Shown here piece by piece: positions 1 through 9,068 of a stretch of DNA of 64,000 nt. Origin of the DNA: Jiella pacifica (GTDB taxonomy: Bacteria > Pseudomonadota > Alphaproteobacteria > Rhizobiales > Rhizobiaceae). Below the pieces are notes generated by a model that did not search any database, had not been told where the DNA came from, and saw only the letters and a program-made list of their open reading frames with translations. Both the position numbers and the translations under genes were made by a program. Positions within the stretch are counted from its first letter, which is position 1, and each line of letters starts with the position of its first letter. The DNA lies in NCBI RefSeq assembly GCF_010500815.1, contig NZ_JAAAMG010000008.1, positions 1 to 64,000 on the forward strand. The letters run 5' to 3'.

Positions 1-1
1 G

Positions 2-1033
2 CAACGGATGCTGTCGTTCTCACGGCGGCAGGACCTGCGCCCCATCGCCGTCAATCTTCCGGAACTCGTTCATGGCATGGCCGATCTCTTGCAGCGCTCC
101 ATCGGGCCCCACGTGCAGATCGAGACCAAATTCCCGATCGGTCTTCCGCTCGTGAAGGCGGATGCCAATCAGCTCGAACTGGCTCTGGTCAATCTTGCCG
201 TCAACGCCCGCGACGCTTTGCCGGAGGGCGGTACGATCACGATCTCGACCAAAGGCCTCAGCAAAGTGGCCGCCGATGCGGATCTTGCCGCCGGGGACTA
301 TGTCTGCCTCACCGTCACCGACACGGGCCACGGCATGGATGCAGCGACGCTGGCCGCGGCGACGCAGCCGTTCTTCACCACCAAAGGCGTCGGCAAGGGC
401 ACCGGTCTCGGCCTCTCCATGGTCCATGGCTTCGCCGGACAGTCCGGCGGCCAATTCGTGCTTTCGAGTACGGTCGGTGTCGGGACAACTGCCGAGATCT
501 GGCTCCCGGTCGCGACCGCTTTGCCCATGGCGGATGAGGCTTCGGCTGCCTCTCCACAAGAGACGCAGCCAACGCCGGTCCGTCCTCTCACCATTCTTGC
601 CGTCGATGACGATGCCATCGTTCTAATGGGCACCGTCGCCATGCTCGAAGATCTAGGCCACAGGGTCGTCGAAGCCACTTCCGGCAAGAAGGCTCTTGAG
701 ACACTCCGGCAAACGACCGTGGATCTCGTCATCACCGACCACGCTATGCCGATGATGACGGGTCTGCAGCTCATCGCCGCCATACGGCAGGACTACCCGG
801 ATCTGCCGGTGCTGCTTGCCACTGGTTACGTTGAATTGCCTGCGGGCGCAGATCAAAGCCTTCCACGTTTGTCGAAGCCGTTCTCCCTGGATGAACTTAC
901 TGACGCGATAAACGCGGTCCTGTCGGTGTCACGCGCCGACAACGTGACGTTCCTGCGCCAAAGAATGCGGCAGGCAACGCGCGCACCGACATCGCCGGGA
1001 GTTGGTCCTTCGCCCGATCACGCAGGAGGTTGA
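2..1033 (+). CDS. Hybrid sensor histidine kinase, C-terminal part (ATPase + receiver)
   Basis: The gene is cut by the left edge; the reading frame is open from base 2. The first visible residues (QRMLSFSRRQ) look like the end of the dimerisation helix that carries the phospho-accepting His in this family, so the sensor region and His lie outside the window. A HATPase_c domain follows, with an N box (NLAVNARDAL), a G1 box (DTGHGM) and an F/G2 region (PFFTTKG, GTGLGLS). After a short linker comes a receiver domain with an acidic pocket (VDDD) and the likely phospho-Asp in ITDHAMP. The expected role is autophosphorylation followed by internal transfer to the receiver. The stop overlaps the decayed reductase fragment that follows. 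The signal sensed cannot be told. Confidence 0.9.
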   Translation, partial: QRMLSFSRRQDLRPIAVNLPELVHGMADLLQRSIGPHVQIETKFPIGLPLVKADANQLELALVNLAVNARDALPEGGTITISTKGLSKVAADADLAAGDYVCLTVTDTGHGMDAATLAAATQPFFTTKGVGKGTGLGLSMVHGFAGQSGGQFVLSSTVGVGTTAEIWLPVATALPMADEASAASPQETQPTPVRPLTILAVDDDAIVLMGTVAMLEDLGHRVVEATSGKKALETLRQTTVDLVITDHAMPMMTGLQLIAAIRQDYPDLPVLLATGYVELPAGADQSLPRLSKPFSLDELTDAINAVLSVSRADNVTFLRQRMRQATRAPTSPGVGPSPDHAGG

Positions 1034-1161
1034 TCGAGGCGCCGCTCGTGCTCGTCAGTGCCGGTGTCGGGGCGACGGCGGTGCTGCCGATGCTGCACCA
1101 GAGCTTGTCGCAAACCCAGCAACGGCCAGTCTGGTTCGTGCATGGCGCCCGAGCGCCTCGC
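1033..1161 (+). pseudogene. Remnant of a flavin/ferredoxin-type reductase NAD-binding domain
   Basis: About 43 residues in one frame read like the nucleotide-binding segment of ferredoxin-NADP reductase-like oxidoreductases. They contain APLVLVSAGVGAT, then VLPMLHQSL, then RPVWFVHGAR. In that family the matching segments are a 'VLLSGGVGITP-x-ML' turn and a 'VWFIHGAR' strand. After this the frame loses all similarity, and the rest of the domain and the FAD half are absent. It sits directly behind the kinase stop. I read it as a decayed fragment, not a working gene; no start codon or ribosome site supports expression. The call is by eye only. Confidence 0.5.
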
Positions 1162-1363
1162 CCCTCTTGCCGCAATCACCGCCCACGACGGTTTCTCCAA
1201 CGCCAGCCCGGCCGAACAGGCGGCGGCCGGGATCGAACCGCCGGGTGCGCCGGCTGACCTTTGCGAATGAGCCGCTTGCGCCATCCGGCCTAATCTCACC
1301 GCAGCCGGGACATGCAAGGGAGCTGGGAGGTCGCCTCGCACAGCGTATCGAAGGAAAGAGAAC

Positions 1364-2503
1364 TTGAGTGAAATCTACGACGTCCTCATCGCCGGAGCAG
1401 GTATCTCCGGGCTTGCCCTGGCCCGCGCATTGTACAGGCTCGGCATCAACGCGCTCGTCCTCGAACAACTTACAAACGACGGGGACGCAGGTCTTGCGAT
1501 CAACCTCCCCGGCAACGCCATCGCTGCCCTGGCACAGCTCGGCCGTGGAGACGCGATCGGATCTTACGGACGGCCGGTCGAGCGCCGGGAGTATCGATCG
1601 GCCAGGGACCGTCTGCTCTTTGCCGTCGACGAGAAGCAATTCTGGGGCGATGCGATCACGCCACGATGTGTACGCCGCGGCGACCTGACGGCCCTGTTGG
1701 CCTCCGAATTCCCCACCGAGAGAGTGAGGCGGGGCGTCAAGATTGTCGCCGTCGAAGGAGAGATGGGCGATATCGCAGTTCGCACCAAGGACGGAGCCGA
1801 ATTTCGCGGCAAGGTCTTGGTGGGTGCCGATGGCGTCCACTCGACCGTCAGGGGGCTGCGGTTCGAATCCGGTTCGCCGGCCTCGGCTCGTCTTGCTTCG
1901 GCGAGCTGGCGGTTCATGGCGCCCAACCCCGACGTTGACGCCTGGACGGTATGGGCGGACGCGCATGCGACGGCGCTCCTGATCCCGGTCGGTCCGGACG
2001 AAGTGTACGGCTGGGCGGCAGCAACCGGAAAGCAGCATCCGCGAACCGATCTGTCCGACCTCAGACACCTTTTGGACAGCTTCCCGGACGCCGTGCGCAC
2101 ATCCGTCGATTGGGCGCTCTCCGAGGAGGGCCGTATGCACTATTCGCCACTCGAAGAGGTTCGGCTCCCGAAGTGGAGCCGCAACGGGTCGATCCTCATC
2201 GGTGACGCCGCCCATGCCACAGCGCCGGTCTGGGCGCAGGGGGCGGCTCTTGGCATGGAAGATGCCATCGTCCTTGCGGGCCTTCTCGCATCACGTCCAG
2301 ATTGGAGCGACGTCGGTGAACACTTCGAGCGCCTGCGCCGTGACCGCGTCGAGCATGTCCAGACGATGACGGATCGCATGGCGAAGGCCGCCCGCCTGCC
2401 TGTTGCCCTCCGACAGGTCCTGATGCCTTTCCTGGGGCCGCGCAGCTATCGGGCCACTTTCGAGCCGCTGAAGAAACCTGTTGCCGATATGCTGACAGTA
2501 TAG
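1364..2503 (+). CDS. FAD-dependent monooxygenase (aromatic-ring hydroxylase type)
   Basis: A 379-aa flavoprotein of the p-hydroxybenzoate hydroxylase superfamily, expected to hydroxylate a small organic substrate with NAD(P)H and O2. The N-terminus has the dinucleotide fold GAGISGLALARAL (about residues 11-23). The middle has GADGVHSTVR, matching the family's DG motif, and the C-terminal third has LIGDAAHATAP followed by GAALGMEDA, the GD motif that contacts FAD. The start is a TTG preceded at proper distance by a purine-rich AAGGAAAGAG. The gene stands alone, between a decayed reductase fragment and an integrase scar, so it may belong to an old island. The substrate cannot be inferred. Confidence 0.85.
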   Translation: MSEIYDVLIAGAGISGLALARALYRLGINALVLEQLTNDGDAGLAINLPGNAIAALAQLGRGDAIGSYGRPVERREYRSARDRLLFAVDEKQFWGDAITPRCVRRGDLTALLASEFPTERVRRGVKIVAVEGEMGDIAVRTKDGAEFRGKVLVGADGVHSTVRGLRFESGSPASARLASASWRFMAPNPDVDAWTVWADAHATALLIPVGPDEVYGWAAATGKQHPRTDLSDLRHLLDSFPDAVRTSVDWALSEEGRMHYSPLEEVRLPKWSRNGSILIGDAAHATAPVWAQGAALGMEDAIVLAGLLASRPDWSDVGEHFERLRRDRVEHVQTMTDRMAKAARLPVALRQVLMPFLGPRSYRATFEPLKKPVADMLTV

Positions 2504-2912
2504 TCCCGGCAGGAGAGCTTTCGGCGCGAAGCCGGGCCACCGCGACGCAAGTTATGTGCAAAGCTCGCCGCCACCCTCGGCGCGCGGTGCGGAATGTCTA
2601 TCGGCGTTCCGATTCAGCGATACTGATCGAGAGGATCGGCCAAGATGGTCCTGCCTTCTGCGGTCGCGCGGCGCTTTCGGCTCCACCACCGAGGGCGCTG
2701 ACCCGTTTCACGCTCTGCCCGTTCCAGCCCTGGCCCCGCATCGCTCCGGCAATGCAATGACGGCTGATCATTCTTCGTAGGAGCAGCGAGGCATGGGGCG
2801 GACTCCTGGAGGCACGTCATTTGGGTTCCCTGATTGGCTTGGTACGTGACGGGCTTCGGCGCAGAGCCATGCATCGAGTGCAGCGCCGGAGCTCGTCGCG
2901 TTCGGAACTGGA
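2504..2912. other. Intergenic stretch with no convincing gene
   Basis: About 400 bases between the monooxygenase and the integrase fragment. Open frames exist on both strands but none shows a family motif, a ribosome site or protein-like composition. It may be decayed island DNA. Confidence 0.5.
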
Positions 2913-3110
2913 TTAAGCCGAGGTGGCAATGTCAGGAGCCAAACCAACCGCACGCGCTCGTACGACCGCCGTCCGACGCGCGCCCGTATGCAGCGAACGC
3001 ACGATTTCGGAGCAACCGAATCGCTCGACGAGATTATACGGAATCTTCCGGCGAAAATGGAATCGGGAGCCCTTCAGGCGAAGGTTCGCCGCATATGCCA
3101 TGGCATGCAC
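2913..3110 (-). pseudogene. Truncated tyrosine-recombinase (integrase) N-terminus
   Basis: A 65-residue frame whose start reads like the N-terminal domain of phage-type integrases of the DUF6538 class. It contains NLRLKGSRFHFRRKIP, then LVERFG, then EIVRSLHTGARRTAVVRARA; family members read roughly 'RRGSTYYFRRRIP..L..RFG..EIRRSLGT...REA..RA'. The frame ends at a TAA just after this segment. The core-binding and catalytic domains (R-H-R-Y) are missing, so it cannot be active. It lies about 100 bases beyond the 3' end of tRNA-Gln, on the same strand, which is the usual place for the integrase of an element inserted in a tRNA gene. Confidence 0.65.
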
Positions 3111-3206
3111 TCTTGACCGGAGTGGACCAGCCCGGTGGACCCGCTGGGAGTCCGACGGACGATCGCCTGATCAAAACGCTGCAAAATCAGAGGCTTGGGA
3201 AATTTT

Positions 3207-3280
3207 TGGCTGGGGAACCTGGATTCGAACCAGGACTAACGGAGTCAGAGTCCGTGGGTCTACCGTTAACCTATTCCCCA
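3207..3280 (-). tRNA. tRNA-Gln (anticodon CTG)
   Basis: Read on the minus strand, the 74-base gene folds as a full cloverleaf. The acceptor stem is TGGGGAA paired with TTCCCCA. The anticodon arm ACGGA-CTCTGAC-TCCGT places CTG at positions 34-36. The T arm is CCTGG-TTCGAAT-CCAGG. The discriminator base is G and CCA is encoded. An integrase relic lies just past the 3' end, suggesting this gene once served as an attachment site. Confidence 0.96.
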
Positions 3281-3618
3281 ACTGGCGCCCAGGGCGCCGT
3301 GTCCAGAGGTGCGTCCGACACCGGACCCCTCAGGCCGATAACGGATGATGCTGACGCCGGACTTGCCGCGCGGCTCTGACTGCCGCCGACCGGGCGTCAT
3401 ATAACGGGGTCACGCGGCGATGTGAACCCTTCGCGGTGGTTTTTTTGGGGATGCCGCGCCGCGTGCTGGAGATGCGCCGCCGGCCGCAGCGGGGTCATCA
3501 GGCCGCACGCGGTGGCGGAAGGGTCGTGGCGCATGCTCCGACGTGGCGCCGGCGATTGACCACATGGGTCTCTCCGGCTTCAATCTCGGTCGGAGGCGGA
3601 CGAGGGAGCGGCCCGATC
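3281..3618. other. Intergenic region upstream of the EamA transporter
   Basis: About 340 bases between tRNA-Gln (minus) and the transporter (plus). It must hold the tRNA promoter on the minus strand and the transporter promoter on the plus strand, but I could not place convincing -35/-10 boxes. A frame continuous with the transporter reaches back to 3436, but its residues are arginine-rich and unlike any transporter leader, so I leave it out. Confidence 0.5.
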
Positions 3619-4536
3619 TTGCGCAGCTTGTGGCCGACGATCCTCGCGATGATCGCCTTTGCCGGCAATTCCCTTCTGGCGCGGCTGGCGCTGGCCGACG
3701 GCGCCGTCGATGCGGCGGGCTTCACGGCACTGCGGCTCCTCTCCGGTGCGGCGGTGCTGGCCGTCATCGTCTTTGCGCCTCGTCTCGCCGCGCAATCGCC
3801 GCGGGGCCGGCGAGGCAGCGATGCAGCGGTGGCGAGCGCTCCTCCGGCAAGACTCGAGGGCAGCCTGGTCGCGACGCTGGCGCTTTCCGCCTACGCGCTG
3901 TTCTTCTCCCTCGCCTATCTCAGGCTCGGCGCCGCGGTCGGCGCGCTGATTCTCTTCGCCTCCGTCCAGGCGACGATGATCGCCGTTGGTGTTGCCCGCG
4001 GCGAACGCCCGAGCCCGCGCGAAGCGGCGGGCCTGGCGCTGGCCTTCGGCGCCTTCGTCTGGTGGCTCGCGCCGGGGCTGACGCGGCCGGATCCGCTGGG
4101 GCTGTCGATGATGGTCGCGTCCGGCATCGCCTGGGGCGTCTATTCGCTTAAAGGTCGCGGCGCCCGCGATCCCGTGGCGGCGACGGCCGGCAACTTCATC
4201 TATGCCGTCCCCCTCGCTCTGCCGCTGCTGGCCGCCTCCATTCTCGCCGCGCGGGGACCTGCCGGCTCCCTCTTCGGTGGTGTGATCACCCTCGAAGGTG
4301 CCCTCATCGCCTGCCTCTCCGGCGCCGTCACCTCGGCTCTCGGCTACATCTTGTGGTACCGGGCGCTGGCGGGCTTGACAGCGCTCGCCGCGGCGATCGT
4401 CCAGCTCTCGGTGCCGGTGATCGCCGCCGTCGGCGCGGTGCTGTTCCTGGGCGAGCCGCTGACGGCCCGCTTCGCCGTCGCCGGCAGCCTCGTCATCCTC
4501 GGCATCGGCTTTGCTTTAGTGTCGAAGCGGCGGTGA
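3619..4536 (+). CDS. EamA/DMT-family membrane transporter
   Basis: An inner-membrane protein of about 305 aa, made of two repeats of roughly five helices, the EamA layout typical of metabolite exporters such as RhaT and YdcZ relatives. The first repeat begins WPTILAMIAFAGNSLLARLA. The second ends with alternating hydrophobic helices containing GAVTSALGYILWYRAL and VLFLGEPLT, both characteristic of the family. I chose the TTG at 3619 because it begins the first helix a few residues upstream and has a GAGGGA about 11 bases before it; the frame extends to 3436 but the added segment is not protein-like. The substrate is unknown. Confidence 0.85.
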   Translation: MRSLWPTILAMIAFAGNSLLARLALADGAVDAAGFTALRLLSGAAVLAVIVFAPRLAAQSPRGRRGSDAAVASAPPARLEGSLVATLALSAYALFFSLAYLRLGAAVGALILFASVQATMIAVGVARGERPSPREAAGLALAFGAFVWWLAPGLTRPDPLGLSMMVASGIAWGVYSLKGRGARDPVAATAGNFIYAVPLALPLLAASILAARGPAGSLFGGVITLEGALIACLSGAVTSALGYILWYRALAGLTALAAAIVQLSVPVIAAVGAVLFLGEPLTARFAVAGSLVILGIGFALVSKRR

Positions 4537-4603
4537 CCGTCATCCTCCGATTTCGGCGAGCGCCGCGCTGGCGCATCGCCGGCGCCGCTCCTACTTCATC
4601 CCC

Positions 4604-7159
4604 GTGACCGCTCATCCCTCCCCTTTTGCGCTCGGCCTCATTGCGCCCGACAGCGCCCCCATCCACCTGCCGGAGCCATTCCTCCGGTGGTTCGCGCAGC
4701 ATGGCTGGGCGCCGCGGCCGCATCAGCTGGAGCTGCTGTCGAAGGCGGAGACCGGCGCTTCGGTGCTGTTGATCGCGCCGACCGGGGCGGGCAAGACGCT
4801 GGCGGGGTTCCTGCCGGCGCTGGTCGATCTGTCGCGGCGAAGGCGCCGCAAGCCCGGCGAGCGGCCGCGGGGGGTGCACACGCTCTACATCTCGCCGCTG
4901 AAGGCGCTGGCGACGGACATCGCCCGCAATCTGGAGCGCCCGGTCGAGGAGATCGGGCTTGCCGTCACGATGGAGACCCGCACCGGCGACACGTCGCAGG
5001 TCCGCCGGCAGCGCCAGAAGCTGAAGCCGCCGGACATCCTGCTCACCACCCCCGAGCAGCTGGCGCTGCTGATCGCCGGCAAGGACGCGGCGGACTTCTT
5101 TTCCGACCTTCGCTACGTCGTCTTCGACGAATTGCATTCGCTCGTCACGTCGAAGCGCGGGCATCTCCTGGCGCTCGGCCTGGCGCGGCTGCGCAAGCTC
5201 AGGCCGGAGCTCCAGACAATAGGCCTGTCGGCGACGGTCTCCGAGCCGGCGGAGCTCTGCCGCTGGCTGGTGGCGCAGACGCCTGGGGCGGCTCCGGAAG
5301 CCGATCTCATCACTGTCGAGGGCGGGGCGAAGCCCGACATCTCCATCCTCGAATCCGAGGAGCGGGTGCCCTGGCAGGGGCATACGGCGCGCTATGCGCT
5401 GCCGGAGATCTACGAGGCGATCAAGGCGCACAAGACGACGCTGCTCTTCGTCAACACCCGCAGCCAGGCGGAGCTCCTCTTCCAGGAGCTTTGGCGTATC
5501 AACGACGACACGCTGCCGATCGCGCTGCATCATGGCTCGCTCGACGTCGGGCAGCGGCGCAAGGTCGAGGCGGCGATGGCGCGGAACGAACTGCGCGCCG
5601 TCGTGGCCACCTCGACGCTCGATCTTGGCATCGACTGGGGCGACGTCGATCTCGTCATCCACGTGGGCGCGCCAAAAGGTGCCTCGCGGCTGGCGCAGAG
5701 GATCGGCCGGGCGAACCACCGGATGGACGAGCCGTCCAAGGCGATCCTCGTGCCGGCCAACCGCTTCGAGGTGATGGAGTGCCGGGCGGCGCTCGACGCC
5801 AACTATCTGGGGCATCAGGATACGCCGCCGCTGCGGGACGGCGCGCTCGACGTGCTGGCCCAGCACGTCCTTGGTATGGCCGTGGCGGCACCGTTCCGGA
5901 CCGAAGATCTCTATGAAGAAGTCACGTCAGCGGCGCCCTATGCGAGCCTTGCCCGCGAGACCTTCGAGCGGATCGTCGAATTCGTCGCCACCGGCGGCTA
6001 TGCGCTGAAGGTCTATGAGCGCTATGCCAAGATCAGGCTGACCGCGGACGGCACCTGGCGGCTCACCCATCCGCGCTTCGCGCAGCAGTACCGGATGAAT
6101 GCCGGCACCATTATCGAAGCACCGATGCTGGAGATCCGGATGATCCGGCGCCGCACGGCCTCGGCGATTGCCCGCGGCGGCCGGGCGCTCGGCAAGATCG
6201 AGGAGGCGTTCCTGGAGACGCTCTCGCCCGGCGACACCTTTCTCTTCGCCGGCGAGGTGCTGCGCTTCGAGGGGATCCACGAGACGTCGTGCCTCGTCAC
6301 CAAGGCGGCCAGCGAAGAGCCGAAGGTGCCCTATTACGGCGGCTCGAAGTTTCCGCTGACCACGTACCTCGCCAAGGAAGTGCGGGCGATGCTGGCCGAC
6401 CCCGCCCGCTGGTCGGCGCTGCCGGACCAGGTGCGCGACTGGCTGTCGCTCCAGAAGCTGAAGTCGGTCATTCCGGGCCCGAACGACCTCCTGGTCGAGA
6501 CCTTTCCGAACGGCCGGATGTTTCACATGGTGCTTTACCCGTTCGAAGGTCGCCTCGCCCACCAGACCCTCGGCATGCTGCTCACCCGGCGCCTCGAGCG
6601 CGCACGGGCGATGCCGCTCGGCTTCGTTGCGACGGATTATTCGATCTCGATCTGGGGCCGGCGGGACATAGGCGAGATGATCGCAGGCGGATCGCTCTCC
6701 CTCGACGCCCTCTTCGACGAGGACATGCTGGGCGACGATCTGGAAAGCTGGATGGCCGATTCATGGCTCCTGAAGCGCAGCTTCCGGCAATGCGCGGTCA
6801 TTTCCGGTCTGATCGAAAAGCGCCATCCGGGCCAGGAGAAGACCGGACGGCAGGTCACCGTCTCGTCCGACCTCGTCTATGACGTCCTGCGCGCCCACGA
6901 GCCTGATCACATCCTGATGCAGGCGACCTGGGCGGATGCCGCGACCGGGCTTTTAGACGTTTCCCGCGTCTCGGATCTCCTCGCCCGCGTCAAGCACCAC
7001 ATCGTCCACATCGATCTCGACCAGATCTCGCCGCTGGCCGTGCCGGTGATGCTGGAAATCGGCCGCGAGAGCGTCGTCGGCGAGGCCCGCGACGCCGATC
7101 TGCGCGACGCCTCGCGGGAGGCGATGATCGCGCTGGCGATGGGTGAGCCCGGCGGCTGA
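4604..7159 (+). CDS. Ligase-associated DEXH-box helicase (Lhr type)
   Basis: An 851-aa superfamily 2 helicase of the Lhr group, expected to unwind DNA or RNA-DNA hybrids during repair. Motif I is APTGAGKT (about residues 58-65). Motif II is DELH (about 175). Further along come a motif III-like LSATVSE, VNTRSQAE in the second RecA-like domain, and ATSTLDLGIDWG with QRIGRANHR (motifs V and VI). The C-terminal half matches the winged-helix/DUF4910-like region of Lhr core proteins. The start is GTG at 4604. The short form and its nearness to pdeM fit the bacterial ligase-associated repair set, but the ATP-dependent ligase and the exonuclease are not in this window. Confidence 0.9.
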   Translation: MTAHPSPFALGLIAPDSAPIHLPEPFLRWFAQHGWAPRPHQLELLSKAETGASVLLIAPTGAGKTLAGFLPALVDLSRRRRRKPGERPRGVHTLYISPLKALATDIARNLERPVEEIGLAVTMETRTGDTSQVRRQRQKLKPPDILLTTPEQLALLIAGKDAADFFSDLRYVVFDELHSLVTSKRGHLLALGLARLRKLRPELQTIGLSATVSEPAELCRWLVAQTPGAAPEADLITVEGGAKPDISILESEERVPWQGHTARYALPEIYEAIKAHKTTLLFVNTRSQAELLFQELWRINDDTLPIALHHGSLDVGQRRKVEAAMARNELRAVVATSTLDLGIDWGDVDLVIHVGAPKGASRLAQRIGRANHRMDEPSKAILVPANRFEVMECRAALDANYLGHQDTPPLRDGALDVLAQHVLGMAVAAPFRTEDLYEEVTSAAPYASLARETFERIVEFVATGGYALKVYERYAKIRLTADGTWRLTHPRFAQQYRMNAGTIIEAPMLEIRMIRRRTASAIARGGRALGKIEEAFLETLSPGDTFLFAGEVLRFEGIHETSCLVTKAASEEPKVPYYGGSKFPLTTYLAKEVRAMLADPARWSALPDQVRDWLSLQKLKSVIPGPNDLLVETFPNGRMFHMVLYPFEGRLAHQTLGMLLTRRLERARAMPLGFVATDYSISIWGRRDIGEMIAGGSLSLDALFDEDMLGDDLESWMADSWLLKRSFRQCAVISGLIEKRHPGQEKTGRQVTVSSDLVYDVLRAHEPDHILMQATWADAATGLLDVSRVSDLLARVKHHIVHIDLDQISPLAVPVMLEIGRESVVGEARDADLRDASREAMIALAMGEPGG

Positions 7160-7232
7160 GCCGCGGGACGGTCACTCGCCCTTATCGTTCAACGCCCTAG
7201 CTCCCGGGCGACCCGCCCAGGAGCCCTAAGCC

Positions 7233-8867
7233 ATGTATAATCTCTGGTACAAGAACGCCGTCATCTACTGTCTCGACGTCGATGCCTTCATGGATTCCGA
7301 CGGCGACGGCGTCGGCGACTTCCAGGGGCTGGCCGACCGGCTCGACCATATCGAGGCGCTCGGCTGCGACACGATCTGGCTGTTGCCCTTCTACCCCTCG
7401 CCGGACAAGGACAACGGCTACGACATCACCGACTACTATTCGGTCGATCCGCGGCTCGGCAATCTGGGCCATTTTGTCGAATTCGCCCAGGCCGCCAAGG
7501 ATCGCGGCCTGAAGATCATGGTCGACCTCGTGGTCAACCACACTTCGATCGAGCATCCATGGTTTCAGAAAAGCCGCGAGGGCCATCCGAAATATCGCGA
7601 CTGGTATCTGTGGAAGGACGAAAAACCCGCCGACGCCGAAAAGGGCGTGATCTTTCCCGGCGTGCAGGAATCCACATGGACCTACGACCGCAAGCGCCAA
7701 GCCTATTATTTCCACCGCTTCTACAAGCACCAGGCCGATCTCAACATCGCCAACCCCGCCGTGCGCGAAGAGATCGAGCGGATCATCGGCTTCTGGCTGG
7801 CGCTGGGCGTCTCGGGCTTTCGCGTCGATGCGGTGCCGTTCATCCTCGAGGATCTCCAGGGGCCGGACGACGGGCAGTCTCCCTATGGCTATCTCGGCCA
7901 GATCCGCCGGTTCCTCTCCTGGCGGCGGGCCGAGGCGATCCTGCTCGCCGAGGCGAACATCCCGATGGACCAAGCGGGCGACTATTTCGGCAATGACGAC
8001 CGGTTGAACGTCGTCTTCAATTTCCCCCTGAACCAGAAGCTGTTCCTGGCGCTGGCGAGGCGCGAGGCGGTGCCGGTGCGCGACTTTTTGAAGGCACTGC
8101 CGGAGATCCCCGAGACGACGCAATGGGCGACCTTCCTGCGCAATCACGACGAGATCGATCTCGGCCGACTGGAGGATGAGGAGCGCGGGGCGGTCTTCGC
8201 CGCCTTCGGGCCGGAAAAGTCGATGCAGATCTACGATCGCGGCATCAGAAGGCGGCTCGCGGCGATGCTTGGCGGCGACGAGCGGCGGATCGCCATGGCG
8301 TTCTCCCTGATGCTGTCGCTGCCGGGAACGCCGGTGATCTGGTATGGCGACGAGATCGGCATGGGCGACAATCTCGACCTGCCCGAGCGCAACGCGGTCC
8401 GCACGCCGATGCAGTGGTCCGACAAGCGCTCGGGTGGTTTCTCCTCCGCCAGGCCGGAAGACTGCGTCCGCACCCCCGTGACGGATGGGCCGTTCGGCTA
8501 TGCCCACGTCAATGCCGACGCGCAGCGGATCGACCCGACCTCGCTGTTTGCAACGGTGCAGCGGCTGATCCGGGCGCGGCGCAGTTGCCCGGAGATCGGC
8601 TGGAGCCGAGCCGAAGTGCTCGACATCGACGGGCCGTCGGTCATCGCCCTGCGCTATTCCTGGCGCGGCAACCGGCTGGTGACGCTGCACAACCTGTCCG
8701 ACGAGCCGCAAACCGTGGAAATCACACCGCTGATCGAGGGTTGCGAAGTCCGCCCGGTGCTGCGGGCTGGCATCGACATCGACCGGACGGGCGACGGGCT
8801 GACGCTGCGGCTCGGGGCCTATGGGTACGAGTGGCTGCGACTGGAGGCGCCGGCCGATCCGGAATGA
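7233..8867 (+). CDS. GH13 alpha-amylase family enzyme, trehalose synthase-like
   Basis: A 544-aa (beta/alpha)8-barrel enzyme. The catalytic set is visible: nucleophile Asp199 in GFRVDAVPF, acid/base Glu240 in ILLAEANIP, and transition-state Asp306 in LRNHDEID. The N-terminal LWYKNAVIY and GDGVGDFQGL, together with QADLN near 170, match trehalose synthase (maltose alpha-D-glucosyltransferase) more closely than amylases. A small C-terminal beta domain follows. There is no fused maltokinase. The expected reaction is isomerisation of maltose to trehalose in the cytoplasm, but a maltase or sucrose-acting relative cannot be excluded. It sits 73 bases after the helicase gene and before pdeM, on the same strand. 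Confidence 0.88.
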   Translation: MYNLWYKNAVIYCLDVDAFMDSDGDGVGDFQGLADRLDHIEALGCDTIWLLPFYPSPDKDNGYDITDYYSVDPRLGNLGHFVEFAQAAKDRGLKIMVDLVVNHTSIEHPWFQKSREGHPKYRDWYLWKDEKPADAEKGVIFPGVQESTWTYDRKRQAYYFHRFYKHQADLNIANPAVREEIERIIGFWLALGVSGFRVDAVPFILEDLQGPDDGQSPYGYLGQIRRFLSWRRAEAILLAEANIPMDQAGDYFGNDDRLNVVFNFPLNQKLFLALARREAVPVRDFLKALPEIPETTQWATFLRNHDEIDLGRLEDEERGAVFAAFGPEKSMQIYDRGIRRRLAAMLGGDERRIAMAFSLMLSLPGTPVIWYGDEIGMGDNLDLPERNAVRTPMQWSDKRSGGFSSARPEDCVRTPVTDGPFGYAHVNADAQRIDPTSLFATVQRLIRARRSCPEIGWSRAEVLDIDGPSVIALRYSWRGNRLVTLHNLSDEPQTVEITPLIEGCEVRPVLRAGIDIDRTGDGLTLRLGAYGYEWLRLEAPADPE

Positions 8868-9068
8868 TCGCCATCATCGCCGCGCCGGGACCCCGGCTCG
8901 GGCCAGGATGACGAAGCGGTGACGTTGCAGCCCCACGCCTACGCTCTGTCCCATGCCGGCGAGGTCTGTCTCTGCGCCCTCCTGCCGCAGCGAAGTCGCG
9001 CGCCCACCCTTGCCATCCGCCCGTCATCTCGGCCAAATGGGAACGAAACGCGAATCAAGCAGCGAGAC

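Noticed and set aside
4493-5866. A 457-aa minus-strand frame
   Set aside because: It lies antisense to the helicase gene, whose motifs are clear.
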